From: Candidatus Poribacteria bacterium
GTDB lineage: Bacteria > Poribacteria > WGA-4E > WGA-3G
Direction: 5' to 3'
DNA: 54,484 nucleotides
NCBI GenBank assembly: GCA_022819945.1
Contig: JAJEGI010000153.1
Coordinates: 1-54,484, forward strand
A model generated the notes under the pieces. That model was given only the letters and a program-made list of their open reading frames with translations, did no database searches and was not told where the DNA came from. The position numbers and the translations under genes are program-made. This document shows, piece by piece, positions 8,753-17,114 of this stretch; position 1 is the stretch's first letter, and each line of letters opens with the position of its first letter.

Positions 8753-8784
8753 CTGTAGTCGCGGTCAAGAGATCGCGCCTACAG
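8753..8784. repeat. Intergenic palindrome (CTGTAG-type)
   Basis: A 32-base interrupted palindrome between the oxidoreductase and PhyH genes. The left arm is CTGTAG-t-CGCG and the right arm CGCG-c-CTACAG; one central mismatch pair separates two perfect blocks of 6 and 4 base pairs, with a 10-base loop. It lies directly upstream of the ribosome site of the PhyH gene and would fold in RNA of either strand. No coding role is likely. It resembles short repetitive palindromes that disperse in bacterial genomes, but a second copy is not visible in this window. Confidence 0.55.
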
Positions 8785-8834
8785 CAGTCTGTGCAATTCA
8801 CTGTTTCGGGAATTTTGTAGCACATCACGGATTT

Positions 8835-9941
8835 TTATCGACTCGCTTGTAACCGTCGAACCCGAGCGGGTGTATCGTCGCCTTGGATCTCCGAAGAAAG
8901 AATGCGGAGGCTTCGGTCTTCAATCGGCAGTTCAATTTTTACACCACCACGGCGATGCGATTCTCGGAGTGCGATGGCTACCTCTAACGCTTCGCGTCCA
9001 TCTTCGCCTGAACACTTTGGAGAAGTCCCGTTCTCAATGGCGTTAATGAGATCTTCAACGATTGTGATGCCCATACCTTGCATCCGCACAGGGATCGGGA
9101 ACGGACACTGTGCAGGCACACCGCGTCCACGTCTACCTCCCGGAATCATACGAATCAACTCAAACGTTTCGGCATTATTGACAGAACGGATACGTCCGGT
9201 TGTGCCGATGACATCAACCTCCCACGGTGCCGCGCCACACGATGTACTCCGCAGATACGCACGAACCCCGTTGTCAAAAACGAGATAGCCATTTCCCTGC
9301 AAGTCACTTTCACCCGCGGCGGCTTCATCGGATTGCATCTCACCGAAAACCCACTCCACATTTCCGCCTGCCATATAGCGCAAAATATCGATGGCGTGGC
9401 TGCCGTTATGCGAGAGTCCGCACTGGGCATAGACTGTCACCTGAAGTACATCTCCGATTTCGCCTTCGTCAATGAGTTTCCGAGCTTCGCTGAAGAACGG
9501 ATTCCAGCGTCGCGCACAGTTGATCGCCAGCGCGACACCTTCTGCTCGGCAGGTCTCCACCATCTCATCTGCTTCAGCAAGACTCAGCGAAATCGGTTTT
9601 TCTGCCCAGATTGCCTTAACACCAGCACGCGCCACATCCTGAACGATAGTTGATCGAATTCGCGCTGTCGTGCAGACACTGACGATGTCCAGATTTTCCT
9701 TTTCCAGCATCTCACGATAATCGCTGTAGATATGCTCAGAACCCAGTCCCCACCGTTCCCCAAAAATCGCACCCTGCTCGGCGTGCAGATCTGCGCCTGC
9801 AACCAATTCCACATTCGGTGCATAATAGTAGCTTGGACCGTGGCAATAAGGTAAAAAGAGTGAACCGCCTTGCGTGATTTCGTCGTCAAAGGTGCTTCCC
9901 ATACGTCCTAAACCGATTACGCCTGCTCGATATGTTGTCAT
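8835..9941 (-). CDS. Gfo/Idh/MocA-family oxidoreductase
   Basis: A 368-residue NAD(P)-dependent dehydrogenase. The N-terminal Rossmann fold starts with VIGLGRMGSTFDDE (GxGxxG at about 10-15), and the family signature AEKPISLS holds the conserved Glu-Lys-Pro that positions the nicotinamide. A C-terminal alpha/beta domain carries the probable substrate His region (SHNGSHAIDILRYMAGG). Members oxidise or reduce sugars, inositols and related polyols, usually in the cytosol; no signal peptide is present. The specific substrate is unknown. It lies 105 bases upstream of a PhyH gene on the same strand and they may be co-transcribed across the palindrome at 8753. The ATG at 9941 follows GGAGGAAACAAG, a good ribosome site. 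Confidence 0.85.
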   Translation of the reverse strand: MTTYRAGVIGLGRMGSTFDDEITQGGSLFLPYCHGPSYYYAPNVELVAGADLHAEQGAIFGERWGLGSEHIYSDYREMLEKENLDIVSVCTTARIRSTIVQDVARAGVKAIWAEKPISLSLAEADEMVETCRAEGVALAINCARRWNPFFSEARKLIDEGEIGDVLQVTVYAQCGLSHNGSHAIDILRYMAGGNVEWVFGEMQSDEAAAGESDLQGNGYLVFDNGVRAYLRSTSCGAAPWEVDVIGTTGRIRSVNNAETFELIRMIPGGRRGRGVPAQCPFPIPVRMQGMGITIVEDLINAIENGTSPKCSGEDGREALEVAIALRESHRRGGVKIELPIEDRSLRILSSEIQGDDTPARVRRLQASR

Positions 9942-9996
9942 CTTGTTTCCTCCAAGATAATTATATGAAACGAAAGAAGTTTAAGTGGTGACACTT

Positions 9997-10455
9997 TCAT
10001 GGAACAGTATCCACTCTCAACAGAGAATCGGGACCAAGTATACGGTTTTTCAACAATTTTCTGCGATACTTATCATCTTTCGCAAATTCTGAATCGACTC
10101 TTCCGCTGGCAATCCAATGATAGGTACTCTGATCTTCCAAACCTTCAAGGTTTTCTGAGGCACGTCTACGCCAACGCTTTAACCATCCCAATTTTGCGAT
10201 GACGTTATCTATTTCACCCGTCCGGCCCTGATGAACCTCTACGTAGTAAACCTGCTCCCTATAGCCAAATATGTAATCCCAACGCGGAGCATTCGGATAC
10301 AATTTCACGAGACAACTGTCTATATCAACACTACCTTTCAAGTCCCTGGTCACGCGTACTTCTACTTTATTGCTATTGGATCCTAAGGCCTGTAACCCCT
10401 TTTTCAGACACTCAGCAATTTCGGGCGTCCCCTGAACTGCATCAGCGAAATTCAA
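9997..10455 (-). CDS. Small nuclease-like partner of the AAA ATPase
   Basis: A 152-residue protein without a family I can name. It contains the pattern RWD60YIFGY followed by YYVE73VH75QGRTG, which resembles the metal-binding core of PD-(D/E)xK nucleases (D, then E-x-K about 13 residues later), except that Lys is replaced by His. A basic helix (KLGWLKRWRRR) follows. This is suggestive only. The start is TTG at 10455, supported by GGAGGGGAG a few bases upstream, and it overlaps the stop of the ATPase gene as TTGA, so the two are translationally coupled. Such an ATPase-effector arrangement is typical of two-gene anti-phage systems (for example Septu, PARIS or OLD-type pairs). Mechanism and function are inferred from context. 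Confidence 0.6.
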   Translation of the reverse strand: MNFADAVQGTPEIAECLKKGLQALGSNSNKVEVRVTRDLKGSVDIDSCLVKLYPNAPRWDYIFGYREQVYYVEVHQGRTGEIDNVIAKLGWLKRWRRRASENLEGLEDQSTYHWIASGRVDSEFAKDDKYRRKLLKNRILGPDSLLRVDTVP

Positions 10456-11600
10456 GCTTCTCCCCTCCGTATAGCTTCAGAGAGAACCTCGGAAACCTTT
10501 GTGCTAAATGCTGTAAGTCCCCCAAAATCCGCAACAGCGTCATCAGGATCTTCAGGATCCAAGGTCGAAATATCCTTGACCTTGGCATCACTAGAAAAAT
10601 AATAGGTCTTGAATCTCTTTTCCTGAAGTATTGTTTTCGCCAGTTCCTTGGAAAAAGGTGTCGCGTTCACATCTAATAATTTTAACAAAGGTGCTGAGCC
10701 CGCGTTCCATTTGACCAGCAATTGTGTCGCCCACACAAAGTTAAGTATTTGTGCTGAATGCGTAGAGATAATAATTTTGTAGCCGCGCTTCAACAAATCC
10801 AAAAGAATAATGAGTAAAGCCGTAATACTTTTCGGATATAGTCCCATTTCCGGTTCTTCAATAATGACCCAATTGAGGTTATTTTTTTTTGCCGCGCCCC
10901 CTGACGGCATTAACTGGTACAATCCCATCAAAAGCGGTACAAATTCTCTCTGCCCAGTAGACCAAACCATAAACGGCAGTTGGCTGCCCGCAATGTCTAA
11001 GACAATCCGTTTACGTAAACCAGAACGATCCAATTTAACTTTGGCCCCTCCAAAAATACTTTCCCCAATTGCATCTCGGACGACTTTATTCAAGCGGCCC
11101 ACCTGCGGGAAAATAGTATCTTCACTGGGAACTAATTTCATTTCCACCAATAGTCGTAATTGTTCACTGAATTGTTTAATAATGTATGGGTCACCGATAG
11201 CATAGTCTGTAAAGGCACGCGGCCATCCATCTTTGAGTGTCATCACCCGTTGTGCTGGTATCATGCAGAGAGATTCTGTTCTTTTTCTGCCTTTTTTCGT
11301 TAGTACTCTGTCAAGTTCAAACGCTTCGTCGTCAATAGTGATTTTTGTTACAGCGGGGTCCCAAATACACTCCATCCCTCCACCAAAATAGAGTGACAAA
11401 AAATCCTTAGTTTTTCCTTGCCAATCAAAACCGTGCTTCTTGAGAGTTTGCGTAATATTGCCTGCGTCCGAAATTAACTTCACAAGTTGGAGCAGAATGC
11501 TCTTTCCACTTGCTTGCTCACCGACGAATACTGTCAGATCTCCAAAGGAAATGTCGGCTTCATGAATTTGTCCTAACGAAGTTAGTTTGATGCGTTCCAT
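10452..11600 (-). CDS. AAA/ABC-type ATPase (AAA_21-like), candidate defence protein
   Basis: A 382-residue single-domain ATPase of the SMC/ABC-like AAA_21 group. Walker A is GEQASGKS (27-34), an ABC-like signature is STGQRE (214-219), Walker B is VIIEEPE (245-251) and the H-loop is STHS (279-282). There is no coiled-coil arm of SMC length and no transmembrane segment, so it is a cytosolic switch ATPase rather than a transporter. Related proteins act with a nuclease or toxin partner in phage defence, which fits the downstream gene overlapping by 4 bases. The frame is open to a TTG at 11639, but the ATG at 11600 gives the natural start (MERIKLTSLGQIHEADISFG) with GGAG 10 bases upstream. Confidence 0.8.
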   Translation of the reverse strand: MERIKLTSLGQIHEADISFGDLTVFVGEQASGKSILLQLVKLISDAGNITQTLKKHGFDWQGKTKDFLSLYFGGGMECIWDPAVTKITIDDEAFELDRVLTKKGRKRTESLCMIPAQRVMTLKDGWPRAFTDYAIGDPYIIKQFSEQLRLLVEMKLVPSEDTIFPQVGRLNKVVRDAIGESIFGGAKVKLDRSGLRKRIVLDIAGSQLPFMVWSTGQREFVPLLMGLYQLMPSGGAAKKNNLNWVIIEEPEMGLYPKSITALLIILLDLLKRGYKIIISTHSAQILNFVWATQLLVKWNAGSAPLLKLLDVNATPFSKELAKTILQEKRFKTYYFSSDAKVKDISTLDPEDPDDAVADFGGLTAFSTKVSEVLSEAIRRGEA

Positions 11601-11676
11601 AATTATCTTGCTCCCCGTTCCAATATTCTGTAAAGGCAAGGTTACCGCGTCCTATTCCTATTTATTTTACCACAAT

Positions 11677-12306
11677 TCAGATTCTCTCGTAGACAAAATC
11701 CAACCACTTGTCTTGTGGTGGAATAATTTGGGGTTTCGGCGAAAGCGGTGTCCAGTACGGCTTGAAAATGTGTCCTTGATCGCTCTTTAATTCCCATGCA
11801 TCCGCTGTTTCCTCTTGCGTGGATAAGTGGAAAAAATGTCTCTTTTTTCGCGTGCTTATGTTTTCATTCGGTACCCATCCGGTAATATTAGCATCAACGC
11901 AGATAGGCTCGTAAAACTGGTCATATTCATACTCAATGTACGAAATGCGTGTGAAATCCCCCTGTGCGGAAAGGTAATCAACGGTAAGCCCTTTGGGCAG
12001 CTTCCGCCGATAGGGGATTGCATTTAAGTTGGGTTCAATATAAACCTGCGTCGTTTCTGCTATGATCCTTTGGTTATTTTCCAACTCATTTTCAAAACAG
12101 CCCAGATAGTTTTCAATTTCTACAAACTGTAAGCCTGTTTCTTCATAAACTTCTCTCTTCACAGCAGTTTCAATATCTTCACCCGCTTCAACAGTGCCAG
12201 CAGGGATTTGAACACCCGCAGTCGGATGTTTAAAGACAAGTAACTCTCTGACACCATTGTTTTCGCGCACGATAAAGGCAGTAACCTTCTGGACAACCTT
12301 ATTCAC
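11677..12306 (-). CDS. Nudix hydrolase
   Basis: A 209-residue protein with an exact Nudix box, from G at about 37 through x5-E-x7-REVYEETGL, so it should hydrolyse a nucleoside-diphosphate-linked substrate with Mg2+. The C-terminal 130 residues are an extension without a recognised domain. The start is GTG (12306), overlapping the stop of the upstream protease gene as GTGA, so translation is coupled. The AAA ATPase gene follows 76 bases downstream on the same strand. Whether the Nudix enzyme belongs to that cassette (nucleotide-clearing enzymes do occur in defence loci) or is housekeeping cannot be told. Confidence 0.85.
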   Translation of the reverse strand: MNKVVQKVTAFIVRENNGVRELLVFKHPTAGVQIPAGTVEAGEDIETAVKREVYEETGLQFVEIENYLGCFENELENNQRIIAETTQVYIEPNLNAIPYRRKLPKGLTVDYLSAQGDFTRISYIEYEYDQFYEPICVDANITGWVPNENISTRKKRHFFHLSTQEETADAWELKSDQGHIFKPYWTPLSPKPQIIPPQDKWLDFVYERI

Positions 12307-13538
12307 TTAGATTTTTCCTCAGTCGGTGACTCCGAATCAACAAGGGCACGTCCCGTTTTTTTCTTAGCACGGAATACAGCGATGTTACTTTCATTAGCAT
12401 CTTTGACCAACCAAATATGTCCAGCATAAGTATGCTGATTAACAAAATCACCAGCGGCTATTTTGCCATAGTCCTTTTCTTTACCCTCACCATCTACCCA
12501 ATAGTACGCAATCTCGGCTTCGGTGAGATTCACAAAGATAATCGCAGTTTCCGTCCCACTATCACCTGATCTTAGATTCGGCAGCAAACTCGGATTGTGT
12601 CTCTCCAATTCCACCCACCTGTCACCACCTTCGCTGTTCGGGTCTTTCAACTGTTGATGAAATTCGTGCAACTCTATCAATTCGGCGGGCCATTCAAACT
12701 TCGGTGACGCTTCTGGATTGAACCCCTGAAGATGTGAGCGGCTTAAACGGGTTACCGCCTGCGTGTATCGCCAATCTTTATCGCCATAAACCTCAGTGAG
12801 CAGGGATGCAAGTGCTGGGTCGTATTCTTTCAACTTGTCGCGGGTGTCAACATGGTTGTGTTGGTCGTCGTTTGCCCGGTTCGTGTCGAACCACGACTGT
12901 GTGCCTTCAGCCCAGTACTCTGCCTTGTTCGTAATAGCGTAGGTATTTTCCCACAACCCTTTTTCGACTGCAGCATCGTATAGCACCTTAAGACGGTCAT
13001 CGAAACTCGGATCCACCGTATTTAATCCCATCTGGTGAATCGCATGCGCGAACTCGTGAACAAGAATGTTCTCAGTAAAATAAGGGTCGCCTTGATAATT
13101 AAGCAGATTTTCTTCACCACAACTCACAGCCGGTCTTGCTGGCGTGGAACCCAAACCGCGTGCGCGTCGATCCCAATAATAGCCGGGTTGTAGATCGCTG
13201 TGTTCAGGAATTTGGGTTGTCAGTTCGTTATATGCCATCACAGCAAAACGGACGTTATTTTTTCCGAGTGCCTGCAATATATCCTGACGATGTCCGACCA
13301 TCTGCTGAATAAGCCATGCCGCTTCCTTCAGCGCATAAGGGTTCACCTTCGCCGATGCGACAACAGGTAACCCTTCTACATCAATCCACTGCACGTAAAA
13401 CGGATCCAGTTTAAAAGTTTCACGCACGGTAGTCGGTGGAGGTATAGGTTCAGGAATATTGGCACTTTGGGCTGTCGCAGTCAGTTGAATGGACAAAAAC
13501 ATCATCGAAATTACCAAAATAGCAGTTAAATATAGCAT
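12303..13538 (-). CDS. Secreted HExxH metallopeptidase with C-terminal VHL-beta-like domain
   Basis: A 411-residue exported protein. A signal peptide (hydrophobic 2-21, cleavage probably after ATA) is followed by a zinc-peptidase-like domain with H161-E-F-A-H165 and a downstream Glu in AEYWAEGTQ (E211) that could be the third zinc ligand, as in gluzincins. Residues about 330-392 (AIIFVNLTEAEIAYYWVDG ... YAGHIWLVKD) match the layout of the beta domain of the von Hippel-Lindau protein, including the aromatic-Trp strand and the S/A-GH-W-L-hydrophobic motif. VHL-beta-like domains are known in bacteria, where their role is unclear; in animals this domain recognises hydroxyproline. The gene is translationally coupled to the Nudix gene. 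Domain identity is by eye; protease substrate unknown. Confidence 0.75.
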   Translation of the reverse strand: MLYLTAILVISMMFLSIQLTATAQSANIPEPIPPPTTVRETFKLDPFYVQWIDVEGLPVVASAKVNPYALKEAAWLIQQMVGHRQDILQALGKNNVRFAVMAYNELTTQIPEHSDLQPGYYWDRRARGLGSTPARPAVSCGEENLLNYQGDPYFTENILVHEFAHAIHQMGLNTVDPSFDDRLKVLYDAAVEKGLWENTYAITNKAEYWAEGTQSWFDTNRANDDQHNHVDTRDKLKEYDPALASLLTEVYGDKDWRYTQAVTRLSRSHLQGFNPEASPKFEWPAELIELHEFHQQLKDPNSEGGDRWVELERHNPSLLPNLRSGDSGTETAIIFVNLTEAEIAYYWVDGEGKEKDYGKIAAGDFVNQHTYAGHIWLVKDANESNIAVFRAKKKTGRALVDSESPTEEKSK

Positions 13539-13620
13539 AAGTTAATCCTGTTTAATTGTTTCTTGTTCACCTACTTGATATTTCAATTCTTGCCAGATCA
13601 AGTATATCTGCCACATCAAT

Positions 13621-14325
13621 TTACCCGTCTTCGGCATCCCCTTTGTAAGTCTTTGACCTTGCGTGGCGGGAGTTGCTTCTCAGACTCCATACGCTACCAG
13701 CAAAATCGCTGTCAACAAGCTGCTGAAAAATTTGATGGCGCGTAGATGGTTTGATCTCAAACCAATCTGTTTCGGGTGAAAATGGATAAATGTCGGCTTC
13801 ACCCGCCAGCACAGCGAAGAATTTACCGCGCTTATTCGGCAGAAAAATGGGACCTTCCCATTCCAAATATTCAACTACCGGTGGTGTGCCCGGGACAGAC
13901 ATTCGCGCGTGGAGGAGGACCTCTGTCCTGTTCTGCAGTCTAATGGAAGCAGGGAGTCTGTTTTCGAGTCGGATGTTGCCTCGAAAATAAGGTGTCCGAA
14001 AAAACACCCTTTCCGAGAAAGTCAAGCATCTGGAGGCGTTAAATGCGCGCGGTAGATAGTATCCGTCCAAACGCATTTCGTTTTCATTAAGACAAATCCC
14101 AACAGCAATAACAAACTCCCTAAATCTGAATCCCCGCCATTTTGCCTCCATCGCGCTGAGCAGAAGTACTGCCCTACCGTCTTCGTAGTATGGAAAAAGG
14201 TTTTCCTTGTGCAGCACCGTCTCCCAAAACGATAGGTCTGCCGTGCCGTGGAGTGTAACTTCTTTAACATTATGAAGATCCGCGGCGTATTCTACTGATC
14301 CATTCGGCACCTGAGGTCTATTCAT
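13621..14325 (-). CDS. Conserved hypothetical protein (possibly acetoacetate decarboxylase-like fold)
   Basis: A 234-residue cytosolic protein, no signal peptide. Its pattern of alternating strands, with YYEDGRAVLLLSAMEAKWRGFRFREFVIAVGI and a later VFFRTPYFRGNIRLEN, recalls the acetoacetate-decarboxylase-like beta-barrel family, but I cannot point to the catalytic Lys pair with confidence. Its ATG at 14325 overlaps the end of the GH32 gene by 8 bases, so the two are translationally coupled and may act in one sugar-processing pathway. The very C-terminus is basic and low in structure. Confidence 0.6.
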   Translation of the reverse strand: MNRPQVPNGSVEYAADLHNVKEVTLHGTADLSFWETVLHKENLFPYYEDGRAVLLLSAMEAKWRGFRFREFVIAVGICLNENEMRLDGYYLPRAFNASRCLTFSERVFFRTPYFRGNIRLENRLPASIRLQNRTEVLLHARMSVPGTPPVVEYLEWEGPIFLPNKRGKFFAVLAGEADIYPFSPETDWFEIKPSTRHQIFQQLVDSDFAGSVWSLRSNSRHARSKTYKGDAEDG

Positions 14326-15883
14326 AGATGTTCTTCATTTGCCAAGCATCCAACGATTTGAGTTCACACGCTTGCCCTTGCGAACGTAATGACACACCGA
14401 CACTCTCTTCTTTGTCCGGATAGACGCGCATTGCGACGCACTGCTTCCCGTTAGCGAACACCTCTACCACACTTTTGTCAACGAATACTCGCAATTTGAG
14501 GGTTTCATCTTGTGCGATAGAGATTGCTCCGGTTTCAGGGGCGCGTGAAAGGACATCTGATGCCACTGACGCATACGATGAATCAATTGTTAACAAGCTA
14601 TCACGCACGTTAACATCGGAATTCAGGTTACGCATGCCACGTTCTCTGAAGAAAGCGATACGAGTGAACTCCTCTTTTTCCGGTGAACGGAGGACGTTCA
14701 ACTCAACCATCGGTGCCGATTTCGTGTCAATTTCGAGTTCAAGCTCCATCGCATTACCATTTACACCGTCGAGCACGACCTCTTCGTTGGCAGGGAGTGT
14801 CATCGCATCAACATGCCGATGCTCATACCGCAATGATTCAATATCACCCGCAGGTTCAATCCCGATTTCATCTCTGGAGAGGAGTGTCAAACGACGCGGC
14901 AGGGTCATGATCTGGTTCCAACCTTTGGTAGGCTTCGCGGGGTTCATATTATAGATAACAATAAGTCCGCCGTTCCCATCAGGCGTTGCAGAGGGGGCAT
15001 GGACACCCGCAGGCGACGCTGCGCCGAAATTGTTCTTCGCACCTGCTGTCACGACGAACTTGTCGCGCTCGGTATCATAATCACCGAGCAGATATTGTCC
15101 GCCGCTCATGTGGCTGAAGAAAAGGAGTATATGTCGGTCGCCGATGGGCCAGAAATACGGGCACGCACCGTCATCACCTACCAATGTAAACATATCATCT
15201 TCAACAAACGGATGCAGATAGACCCAGTTCGTTAAGTCTGCTGAACGGAGCAAAAAGTTGGCTCGAATCGGTTTGCCCCCGGGACCGTGCGGGAGCGTGC
15301 CACCGGAAAGAGAATAATACATGCCATCTTTTTCCCAGATACACGGATCAAAGACGCGGTAGACGGGGGTCGTGCCGTCCGCATGTTGCGCCGGGATCAC
15401 CGCTTTGCCAGATACCTTCTCCCAATTTAAAAGCAACGGGTCGCTTGATACTGCCACCATATTACCGACCACTGTGCCGTGATACATAGCGATTACGCGG
15501 TCCTCCTCTACAAGCGTCGCACCGGAAAAACAGCATCTTTCCGGGTTCGGGTAAATCGCGTAGGGAAGGTCGCGCCAATGGATGAGGTCATCACTAATCG
15601 CATGTCCCCAATGCTGACGTGTATCTTCGGGTGGATACGCCTGATAGAAGAGATGCCAGCGTCCCTGCCAGAAACAGAGACCGTTTGGGTCATTCAGCAT
15701 CGCTTCCGGGTTGATGTAGTGATAGATCGGTCGGTGCGGATCACCTTGATATGTTTTCCGATAAGCGTTAAGCCGTTGCATCAGCGGATTCGTCTCCAAC
15801 TGTGCTTCCTGCGCTTCCAATGTGTCTGCGAACGTATAATGCGGTACACGCGAGGTATAGTCTTCGTTAGCCATCGCTATCAT
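14318..15883 (-). CDS. Glycoside hydrolase family 32-like protein
   Basis: A 521-residue protein with the five-bladed propeller and beta-sandwich layout of GH32 (invertase, fructanase, levanase). The nucleophile motif is LNDPNG (D65), CFSGATL is at 118-124, and the RDP-type stabiliser reads VFDPCIWEKDG (D179). The acid/base Glu normally found in the EC motif is not present: the aligned stretch is GDDGACPYFWPIGDRHILLF (236-255), with Ala before Cys. Activity on fructosides is therefore uncertain. No signal peptide, so intracellular. The ATG at 15883 is only 2 bases from GAGGAG; the in-frame ATG at 15874 has better spacing and is an alternative. The downstream gene overlaps by 8 bases. Confidence 0.8.
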   Translation of the reverse strand: MIAMANEDYTSRVPHYTFADTLEAQEAQLETNPLMQRLNAYRKTYQGDPHRPIYHYINPEAMLNDPNGLCFWQGRWHLFYQAYPPEDTRQHWGHAISDDLIHWRDLPYAIYPNPERCCFSGATLVEEDRVIAMYHGTVVGNMVAVSSDPLLLNWEKVSGKAVIPAQHADGTTPVYRVFDPCIWEKDGMYYSLSGGTLPHGPGGKPIRANFLLRSADLTNWVYLHPFVEDDMFTLVGDDGACPYFWPIGDRHILLFFSHMSGGQYLLGDYDTERDKFVVTAGAKNNFGAASPAGVHAPSATPDGNGGLIVIYNMNPAKPTKGWNQIMTLPRRLTLLSRDEIGIEPAGDIESLRYEHRHVDAMTLPANEEVVLDGVNGNAMELELEIDTKSAPMVELNVLRSPEKEEFTRIAFFRERGMRNLNSDVNVRDSLLTIDSSYASVASDVLSRAPETGAISIAQDETLKLRVFVDKSVVEVFANGKQCVAMRVYPDKEESVGVSLRSQGQACELKSLDAWQMKNIYE

Positions 15884-15962
15884 ATCTCCTCTGTTATGTA
15901 ATCTTGATGAAATTCTGCGGATTTAGCATAGCACAGAACTGATCGCACGTCCAGAAAATTTA

Positions 15963-15991
15963 TTGACACGATTTTTGAGGCATGCTATAAT
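15963..15991 (+). promoter_or_regulatory. Consensus sigma-70 promoter with extended -10
   Basis: TTGACA at 15963-15968, a 17-base spacer and TATAAT at 15986-15991, with TGC just before the -10 box (extended -10). Every base matches consensus, so it should be a strong promoter for the UxuA-like gene at 16059, in the divergent gap after GH32. Confidence 0.75.
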
Positions 15992-16058
15992 GCACCAATC
16001 CTTTCTGATGCATCAAAAGTCGATATAGGATATTTAATCGTTGAAGGAGCACAGAACC

Positions 16059-17057
16059 ATGGATAAAGTCAAGAAACACCCCCGCAAAAAAGGGGAGATG
16101 CACGTCGGTGTTCAAGGCATCGGTACATCTCCGAAAGAGTTGACATTCCTCGCTCGGCACGGTGTAACACACATGGATACCACTCCCGAGGACACTGAAA
16201 CCGAAACGCTGATTCGACATAAGGAAACAGCGGCGGAAGCCGGTGTCAGCCTTGAGATGATTCATATCGGAATGCCGAGGAGCATTACGCTTGCACAAGA
16301 TCCGCAGCGTGATGAGGATATCGATGCGGTTTGTAAGATAATTGAGAATGCTGCGGCGGCAGGTTTACGCGGTTTGAACTATAACTTTTGCATCCTGCAA
16401 AATCAGCGAACCGAGAGCACCTTCGGACGCGGCGGCTCAAGCTACAGCACCTTCGATTTCTCTAAATACGATAACGAAGTGCTTTCAGAAGCAGGTGAGG
16501 TCAGTCGTGAAGAGGCGTTTGATCGGATTGCATACTTCCTCGAACGGATAATCCCCGTTGCTGAAGAAAACAAGATTCAAATGGCATGCCACCCCAACGA
16601 TCCACCCGCACCTATTTTAAGAGGCGTTGAACGCTGGAATTATCCCGTCTTTGACGGAATGAAACGTTACGCCGAGATTGCAGAGAGTCCGTATCACGGT
16701 TTTAACTTCTGCTGTGGCACAGTGTCGGAGGGTTTAGATGATCCCGGCACCGAATTCTACGAAATTATCCAATATTTCGGCGAGCGGAAGAAACTTTTCA
16801 ACATCCACTTTCGGAACATCCGTGGCGGATTGCACAATTTCCAAGAGGTCTGGCCCGATGAGGGACACCTCGACATGCACAGAGTTGCGCAGGTCCTCCG
16901 AGATGTCGAATATCCGTACATGCTGATGCCCGACCACGCACCGGGACATCCAGATGACCCAGCACCACCGGGAGTTTCTGGTAGAGTGCGACAGGCATGG
17001 GCATTCCAGTTCGGATACATCATCGCCCTAATTCAGGCGGTCAATTCAGAACAGTAG
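16059..17057 (+). CDS. Mannonate dehydratase-like (UxuA family) TIM-barrel protein
   Basis: A 332-residue protein resembling D-mannonate dehydratase, which converts mannonate to 2-keto-3-deoxygluconate in hexuronate breakdown. Family landmarks are ACHPNDPPAP, FNFCCGTVSEG, the metal-site stretch FNIHFRNIRGG, and the terminal LMPDHAPGHPDDP, which supply the Cys and His ligands. It is shorter than the E. coli enzyme but comparable with other bacterial forms. The frame opens at a TTG (16041), but AAGGAG lies inside that lead and sits 10 bases before the ATG at 16059, which is the start. A consensus promoter lies upstream. The enzyme fits the polysaccharide-degradation theme of the window; strict substrate identity is not proven. 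Confidence 0.8.
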   Translation: MDKVKKHPRKKGEMHVGVQGIGTSPKELTFLARHGVTHMDTTPEDTETETLIRHKETAAEAGVSLEMIHIGMPRSITLAQDPQRDEDIDAVCKIIENAAAAGLRGLNYNFCILQNQRTESTFGRGGSSYSTFDFSKYDNEVLSEAGEVSREEAFDRIAYFLERIIPVAEENKIQMACHPNDPPAPILRGVERWNYPVFDGMKRYAEIAESPYHGFNFCCGTVSEGLDDPGTEFYEIIQYFGERKKLFNIHFRNIRGGLHNFQEVWPDEGHLDMHRVAQVLRDVEYPYMLMPDHAPGHPDDPAPPGVSGRVRQAWAFQFGYIIALIQAVNSEQ

Positions 17058-17076
17058 TTTGTTAGTTTTAAACAGC

Positions 17077-17097
17077 AGTTCGGTTTATAGCGAACCG
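17077..17097. repeat. Short palindrome with GTTCGGTTT core
   Basis: Between the UxuA-like gene and the first tandem LamG gene, GTTCGGTTT (17078-17086) is followed after 4 bases by CGAACC, forming a small imperfect hairpin. The same core occurs in stronger palindromes at 37085 and 45513, so this may be a degenerate copy of the same element. Weak on its own. Confidence 0.35.
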
Positions 17098-17114
17098 GTC
17101 TTTAAGGAGAAAAA

